Under the pieces are notes generated by a model. The model was not told the DNA's origin and ran no database searches. It saw only the letters and a list, made by a program, of their open reading frames with translations. 64,000 nt of DNA, taken from contig JAPDIZ010000002.1 in the NCBI GenBank assembly GCA_029259355.1, positions 558,001 to 622,000 of the forward strand, read 5' to 3'. This document shows, one piece after another, positions 60,079-64,000 of this stretch. The stretch comes from Candidatus Bathyarchaeota archaeon (GTDB lineage Archaea > Thermoproteota > Bathyarchaeia > JAPDIZ01). The stretch's first letter is position 1. Each line of letters begins with the position of its first letter. The translations under genes and the position numbers were made by a program.

Positions 60079-62010
60079 TTGAGCAAGAGGGGTTTTTGCT
60101 TGCCGTGGAAGCTGTTTGAGCCCATACGCATCAACGAGATTTGGATTAGGAATAGGATAGTGATGCCTCCCATGGCGACGAATCTAGCTTCGCACACGGG
60201 AGAAGCCACTGATGCGCTGATCAAGTACTACGCTGAGAGGGCTAGGGGAGGCGCTGGGCTTGTCATAGTGGAAGCCTCCTACGTCCACCGACTCGGCAGG
60301 GGGTTTTCCGCTCAGCTAGGCATATACGACGATCAGCTGGTTCCCAGGCTCTCAATGCTAGCAAACGCCATCAAGTCCTTTGGAGCTTGCGCAGCCATCC
60401 AGCTGTTTCACGCAGGGATCTATGCTTCGGAGAAGCTGATCGGCGAATCTCCTGTGGGGCCTTCGGAGCATCCGAAGAGAGGGGCGAGAGAGCTCTCCGT
60501 TCAGGAGATTGAGGAGCTTGTTAAGGCGTTTGGCGAAGCTGCTCATAGGGCTAAGAGAGCTGGGTTCGATGCCGTTGAGATACACGGAACCCACGGCTAC
60601 CTAATTCACCAGTTTCTCTCACCACGCACCAACAGGAGGACAGACTCCTATGGAGGAAGCTTCGAAAACCGCTGCAGATTTGCCTTGGAGGTCGTTGATG
60701 AGATTAGGAAGAGCGTGGGCTCAGGATACCCCATCCTGTTCAGGATCTGCGCAGAGGAGTATGTTAGTGGAGGGATAAGCGTAGAGGAGGGAGTGGAGTT
60801 CTCCAAAAAGCTGGATAAAGCTGGGGTAGACGCTATCCACGTATCAGCTGGCGCACACGAAAGCGCCTACATGTTTCTGCAGCCGATGTACCTTTCCAGG
60901 GGTTGCTTGCTCCGGCTGGCGAGAGCGGTTAGGGCGATGGTGAACGTCCCGGTAATCGCTGTTGGAAGGATAAACGATCCGCTGCTGGCTGAAGAAGCTC
61001 TTCACAAAGGCTGGGCTGACATGATCGCTATGGGACGAGCTCTCATCGCAGACCCAGAGCTTCCTAAGAAGGTAGCTGAGGGTAGGCTAGAGGATGTGAG
61101 GAAGTGCATCGCCTGCCTCGAGGGGTGCATAGGGAGGCTAGTGCGAGACCTACCCATTCGATGCGCTGTAAACCCCGTCGCTGGCTTAGAGCACTTGGTG
61201 ACTTTGGAGAAAGCTGAGAAAGCGAAGAAGGTGGTGGTTGTTGGAGCTGGTCCAGCTGGGCTTGAAGCAGCTCGGGTTGCTGCGCTCAGGGGACACGAGG
61301 TGGTTGTGGTGGAAAAGGAGGGAGTGATCGGTGGAGCGCTGAGAGCCGCCTCAGTCCCAGAGTTTAAGCTTGAGATAAGGGAGGTTGTTCGGTGGTACGC
61401 TTCTCAGCTAGCTAAGCTAGGCGTAAAGCTGGAGTTGGGTAAGGAAGCATCCGCTGATTACATCCTCTCGCTTCAGCCCGATGTGGTGGTTATCGCAACA
61501 GGTGCGGAAAGCGCTAAGCTAGAGATTCCGGGGGGAGAAAACGCAGCTTCCGCGGAAGACGTGCTCTTGGGTAGGAAGCAGCTAAGGGGATACAGAGTGG
61601 CTGTTGTTGGAGGCGGGCTGATCGGCTGCGAGGTTGCGGTACACCTTGCTGAAAAGGGTAAGAGAGTTACTGTTCTGTCAAGGTCTCCCGACATTGCGAA
61701 GGATACTGTGGGGGTTGTGAGAATGGCTGTTTGGAAGCTTCTGCGCCAGCGCGGAGTCGAGGTGTTGACCAACGTAGCTGCGGAGGAGATTCAGCGAAAC
61801 GGAGTCGTAGCCGTTGACCGATCAACTGGCGAAAAAGTCTTTGTAGAAGCGGATGACGTGGTCGCTGCTGTGGGTAGAGAGCCCAAGCCTAAGCTAGCTG
61901 ATGAGATTTGGGGAAGGGTGAGAGAGGTCTACGTAGTGGGAGACGCTCGCAAAGCGGGGCGCATACTCGATGCCGTGCATCAAGGCTTCGCGGTTGGCGC
62001 TCGCATCTAG
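60079..62010 (+). CDS. NADH:flavin oxidoreductase/2,4-dienoyl-CoA reductase-like (OYE + FeS + FAD/NAD)
   Basis: Three-cofactor flavoprotein of 643 residues. Residues 1-330 form an OYE-type FMN barrel (NRIVMPPMATNLASHTG, FDAVEIHGTHGYLIHQFLSPRTNRRTDSYGG). CIACLEGCIGRLVRDLPIRC at about 340-360 gives the [4Fe-4S] ligands (C-x2-C-x3-C-x11-C). The C-terminal half has FAD and NAD(P) Rossmann sites VVVVGAGPAGLEAARVAALRG and VAVVGGGLIGCEVAVHL. Likely enoate/dienoyl-CoA reduction. Start TTG 60079-60081. Confidence 0.9.
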   Translation: MSKRGFCLPWKLFEPIRINEIWIRNRIVMPPMATNLASHTGEATDALIKYYAERARGGAGLVIVEASYVHRLGRGFSAQLGIYDDQLVPRLSMLANAIKSFGACAAIQLFHAGIYASEKLIGESPVGPSEHPKRGARELSVQEIEELVKAFGEAAHRAKRAGFDAVEIHGTHGYLIHQFLSPRTNRRTDSYGGSFENRCRFALEVVDEIRKSVGSGYPILFRICAEEYVSGGISVEEGVEFSKKLDKAGVDAIHVSAGAHESAYMFLQPMYLSRGCLLRLARAVRAMVNVPVIAVGRINDPLLAEEALHKGWADMIAMGRALIADPELPKKVAEGRLEDVRKCIACLEGCIGRLVRDLPIRCAVNPVAGLEHLVTLEKAEKAKKVVVVGAGPAGLEAARVAALRGHEVVVVEKEGVIGGALRAASVPEFKLEIREVVRWYASQLAKLGVKLELGKEASADYILSLQPDVVVIATGAESAKLEIPGGENAASAEDVLLGRKQLRGYRVAVVGGGLIGCEVAVHLAEKGKRVTVLSRSPDIAKDTVGVVRMAVWKLLRQRGVEVLTNVAAEEIQRNGVVAVDRSTGEKVFVEADDVVAAVGREPKPKLADEIWGRVREVYVVGDARKAGRILDAVHQGFAVGARI

Positions 62011-62027
62011 GTTAGGTGGGTTTGGCT

Positions 62028-62459
62028 ATGAAGCCTAGGCACGTGTTAGAGATTAGGGTTAGGGCTTCAGACACCGACTTCATGGGCCACGTCTACAACG
62101 CTAGGTACGCAGACTGGTTTGGGGTTGGGAGAGCTGAGTATCTCAGGATGTGCGGCATAACCGTGAGCCGCAACGCTCGCTTCTTTCTAAGGGATAAGCC
62201 CCTCGACGTGGCTTTCGTAGTCTCAGAGTACTTCGTCAAGCTGTTGGCGCCCACCTACTTCGACGACGTTCTCGAGCTCCACACCTATGTGGAGGAGCTT
62301 AGCGACAAGTCAGTGATCTATCGACACGAGGTGTACCGCAGATCAGATGGCAAGCTCGTAGCGGAGGGATACTCCAAGCACGTCTGCGTAGACAGCGAGA
62401 GGAAGAGGGCTGTGGAGATTCCACACGAAGTAGCTGAAGCGCTTTTGGGGAAGAACTGA
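62028..62459 (+). CDS. Acyl-CoA thioesterase, 4HBT hot-dog fold
   Basis: Thioesterase of 143 residues. ASDTDFMGHVYNARYADWFGVGRAEYLRM holds the catalytic Asp of the 4-hydroxybenzoyl-CoA thioesterase group; YFVKLLAPTYFDDVLELHTYVEEL is the hot-dog helix-strand. ATG 62028-62030 with GGTGGG upstream is preferred to the start at 62016. It follows the enoate reductase-like gene closely, suggesting a shared acyl-CoA pathway. Confidence 0.86.
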   Translation: MKPRHVLEIRVRASDTDFMGHVYNARYADWFGVGRAEYLRMCGITVSRNARFFLRDKPLDVAFVVSEYFVKLLAPTYFDDVLELHTYVEELSDKSVIYRHEVYRRSDGKLVAEGYSKHVCVDSERKRAVEIPHEVAEALLGKN

Positions 62460-62468
62460 GCAAATCCT

Positions 62469-62771
62469 CTAGTCTAGTGCGAGCAATATTAAGGCGTTGA
62501 GGAGTAGGGAGAAGAGCACAGCTGACGCGAAGCCTGTTTTTCTGATCTTGTGCCTAAAGACGAGCATGCCCAGAGATACTCCAAACGCGCCTCCAAGCAG
62601 AGCTATTGTGAGCAGCGTAGCTTCGGGAACTCTCCAACCTCTCCATAGAGCCATGAGCTTGTCATAGCCCATAGCGAGAAATCCTAGCGAGCTCGCCGCT
62701 AAAGCGTAGGTGAGGACTAGGTCCACGAATCCCACCAATAGAGGCGTTGGTCGGCTGCTTTTAACCCCCAA
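62469..62771 (-). CDS. DUF1294 membrane protein
   Basis: Integral membrane protein of 100 residues with three to four helices. The family signature is spread as GYDKLMALWRGWRVPEATLL, ALLGGAFGVSLGMLVFRHKIRKTGFA. Function unknown. Start TTG or ATG at 62769-62771; it is convergent with the thioesterase gene. Confidence 0.85.
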   Translation of the reverse strand: MGVKSSRPTPLLVGFVDLVLTYALAASSLGFLAMGYDKLMALWRGWRVPEATLLTIALLGGAFGVSLGMLVFRHKIRKTGFASAVLFSLLLNALILLALD

Positions 62772-62788
62772 TGGGAGAAAAAGAGGGT

Positions 62789-63658
62789 TTATAGGTTCTC
62801 TTTGAAGAAGGAGATGACCTTGCCCCAGTACTGTGGCGAAGACTCGAGGTAGCCTGTGGTGTCGTGGTCTGCACCGGGAATTATCCAGAGCTCCTTGGGC
62901 TCCCCCGCTCTCTGGTATAGCTCGTAAGCATCCTCCACCGGAATGAGAGTGTCGGCGTCTCCGTGTATTATCAAGATCGGCCTAGGGCTTATCTTGCCCA
63001 CGTAGTCAGCTGGAACTATCTCCCAAGCTGAGGTACCAACCATTACTCCTCCAAAGAAAAACACCATTGGCGTGAGCACAGGAGCTAAGGGGATGGCAGG
63101 CTTCGCATCAGTGAGCTTGCTATACGCTCCATCGGTTACCACAGCCTTGATAGCGGGTGTTTGAGCAGCTGCGATGATGGCTGTCGCTCCGCCCATGGAG
63201 TGTCCGTAGATCCCTACGTCTCCTCCACTAAGCTCCTCTTTCGACAGCACATACTCGACGACTGCAAACACGTCATACTTTTCCTTGTAGCCGAAGGTGA
63301 TGGGGGAGTAGTCGCTTTCGCCTTGCCCCCTAAAGTCGAAGAGGACTACGTTATAGCCCGCTTCGTACAAAGCCTTAGCTCCCTCAAGCATGAAGGACTT
63401 GTTCTGCGCATAACCGTGGCAAACTATGATGACATCTCTGCTACTGGGGTTGGGGAGAAACCACCCCCTGATGACGATACCATCCTGGGTGGTAACCTCA
63501 AAAGACTGGTAGGGAAGCCCGTAGTCAGCTGGGGTCTTGGTGATGGGCTGTTTAGCTGAGTAAACCATTTGGTAAGCAACTACCACCGACAACAACACGA
63601 GCAAAGCCAGCACAGCGGCAATTGCTGCAGCAGCAATCTTCACTCTCTTAGAAGCCAA
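62789..63658 (-). CDS. Alpha/beta-hydrolase with N-terminal membrane anchor
   Basis: Serine hydrolase of 289 residues. A signal-anchor helix (AAAAIAAVLALLVLLSVVVAYQMVY) is followed by a cytosol- or outside-facing catalytic domain: nucleophile GIYGHSMGGATAI, acid HGDADTLIPVEDAYELY and His in IPGADHDTTGYL; ICHGYAQNKSFMLEG forms the oxyanion region. Start TTG 63656-63658 behind GGTGAGGTG. Substrate unknown. Confidence 0.87.
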   Translation of the reverse strand: MASKRVKIAAAAIAAVLALLVLLSVVVAYQMVYSAKQPITKTPADYGLPYQSFEVTTQDGIVIRGWFLPNPSSRDVIIVCHGYAQNKSFMLEGAKALYEAGYNVVLFDFRGQGESDYSPITFGYKEKYDVFAVVEYVLSKEELSGGDVGIYGHSMGGATAIIAAAQTPAIKAVVTDGAYSKLTDAKPAIPLAPVLTPMVFFFGGVMVGTSAWEIVPADYVGKISPRPILIIHGDADTLIPVEDAYELYQRAGEPKELWIIPGADHDTTGYLESSPQYWGKVISFFKENL

Positions 63659-63815
63659 AAAGCAAGCACCTCACCTAGGATTTAGCCACTGCCCCAATAA
63701 AAGAGTGCCTAGCATCCCGCCTACGCGGTGCAGCGGAAAGCAAGAAGCGCTTGCGAAAAACCTGAAAGCATTATGTGTTCGCCAAAGCCCTACTTGGTGT
63801 TGGGGGGTGTAGGCA

Positions 63816-64000
63816 TTGTGCTCGTGGATGACTGTGCTTAGAGATGTGCTCTTCGAGCAGTTTCTTCGAGAGCTTAGCTATGCCCTCGCGCACTACGAAG
63901 AAGTTGTTAAGAGGTTTCGCGAAGCTGGGGAAAGCGCGTTAGGCAGCGACGTTTTTCGAAGCTGCTTCGAAGGCTTTTTGGAGGAACCTCTGGAGAAGCT
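63816..64000 (+). CDS. Unrecognised protein, N-terminal part (cut by window edge)
   Basis: An open frame runs from TTG 63816 (GGGGGGTG about six bases upstream) or ATG 63828 to the window end. It reads LRDVLFEQFLRELSYALAHYEEVVKRFREAGESALG and on, helical and charged, with no motif I recognise. The 157-base spacer before it (63659-63815) is shared with the divergent hydrolase and shows no clear RNA gene. Confidence 0.6.
   Translation, partial: MCSWMTVLRDVLFEQFLRELSYALAHYEEVVKRFREAGESALGSDVFRSCFEGFLEEPLEK

Overview
The window is a compact archaeal chromosome segment. It carries an archaeal ribosomal superoperon that includes proteins absent from bacteria (L14e, L18e, L19e, L32e, L34e, S4e, S25e), RNA polymerase subunits D and N, an RNase P Rpp29 subunit, a Cbf5 pseudouridine synthase, an archaeal-type SecY and AdkA, and a CdvB (ESCRT-III-like) protein. 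S25e, CdvB and an intron in cbf5 point to the TACK/Thermoproteota side of the Archaea, probably a thermophile. I cannot fix the order from sequence alone. TTG and GTG starts behind GGTG/GGAGG Shine-Dalgarno sites are very common, genes overlap or nearly touch, and no gene-free stretch exceeds about 175 bases.

Layout. 1-3378 (minus strand): rps11-rpoD-rpl18e-rpl13-rps9-rpoN-eno, with eno cut by the window edge. 3497-3613 (plus): a tRNA-Ser gene with two internal inserts. 3664-6451 (minus): a hydrolase-like protein, an ArsB/NhaD-type ion transporter and a TrmB-like regulator. 6533-7558 (plus): rps13-rps4, detached from rps11. 7548-21152 (minus): the spc/S10-like core from rpl22 down to cbf5, with an hsp20 gene between rpl30 and rpl15. 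21215-23134 (minus): two fumarase subunit genes lying between rps19 and rpl22. 23227-25563 (plus): a large predicted surface protein between rpl2 and rps19. 25560-29258 (minus): a SPOUT-family protein gene, rpl3, rpl4, rpl23 and rpl2.

The right half (29-64 kb) is mixed housekeeping and transport: phosphoglucose/phosphomannose isomerase, CdvB, IlvE, TatD, FAU-1, a MutY-like glycosylase, a PIN-domain ATPase, thymidylate synthase, ADP-forming acetate-CoA ligase, an RNase HIII-like protein, OMP decarboxylase, TrmO, a radical SAM protein, an ECF S-component, three MFS transporters and an old-yellow-enzyme-type reductase. One cluster at 44.3-48.9 kb is poorly characterised: a RadB-like ATPase and two HerA/VirB4-like proteins with decayed P-loops, next to a winged-helix regulator and a phased repeat.

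The most notable observations are RNA-level. rps11 appears to be interrupted by a 22-nt intron flanked by bulge-helix-bulge-like structure. cbf5 carries a 17-nt intron with a textbook bulge-helix-bulge, and its removal creates the catalytic Asp codon. The tRNA-Ser gene between them needs removal of a D-loop insert and an anticodon-loop insert. Several genes (rps9, rps3, fumA, perhaps rpl29) seem to have only CTG as a start codon at the right distance from a Shine-Dalgarno site. There is also a 44-residue protein made almost entirely of Glu and Trp, with its own promoter and ribosome binding site. Two further genes (a universal stress protein and a small membrane protein) carry single-base frame breaks.
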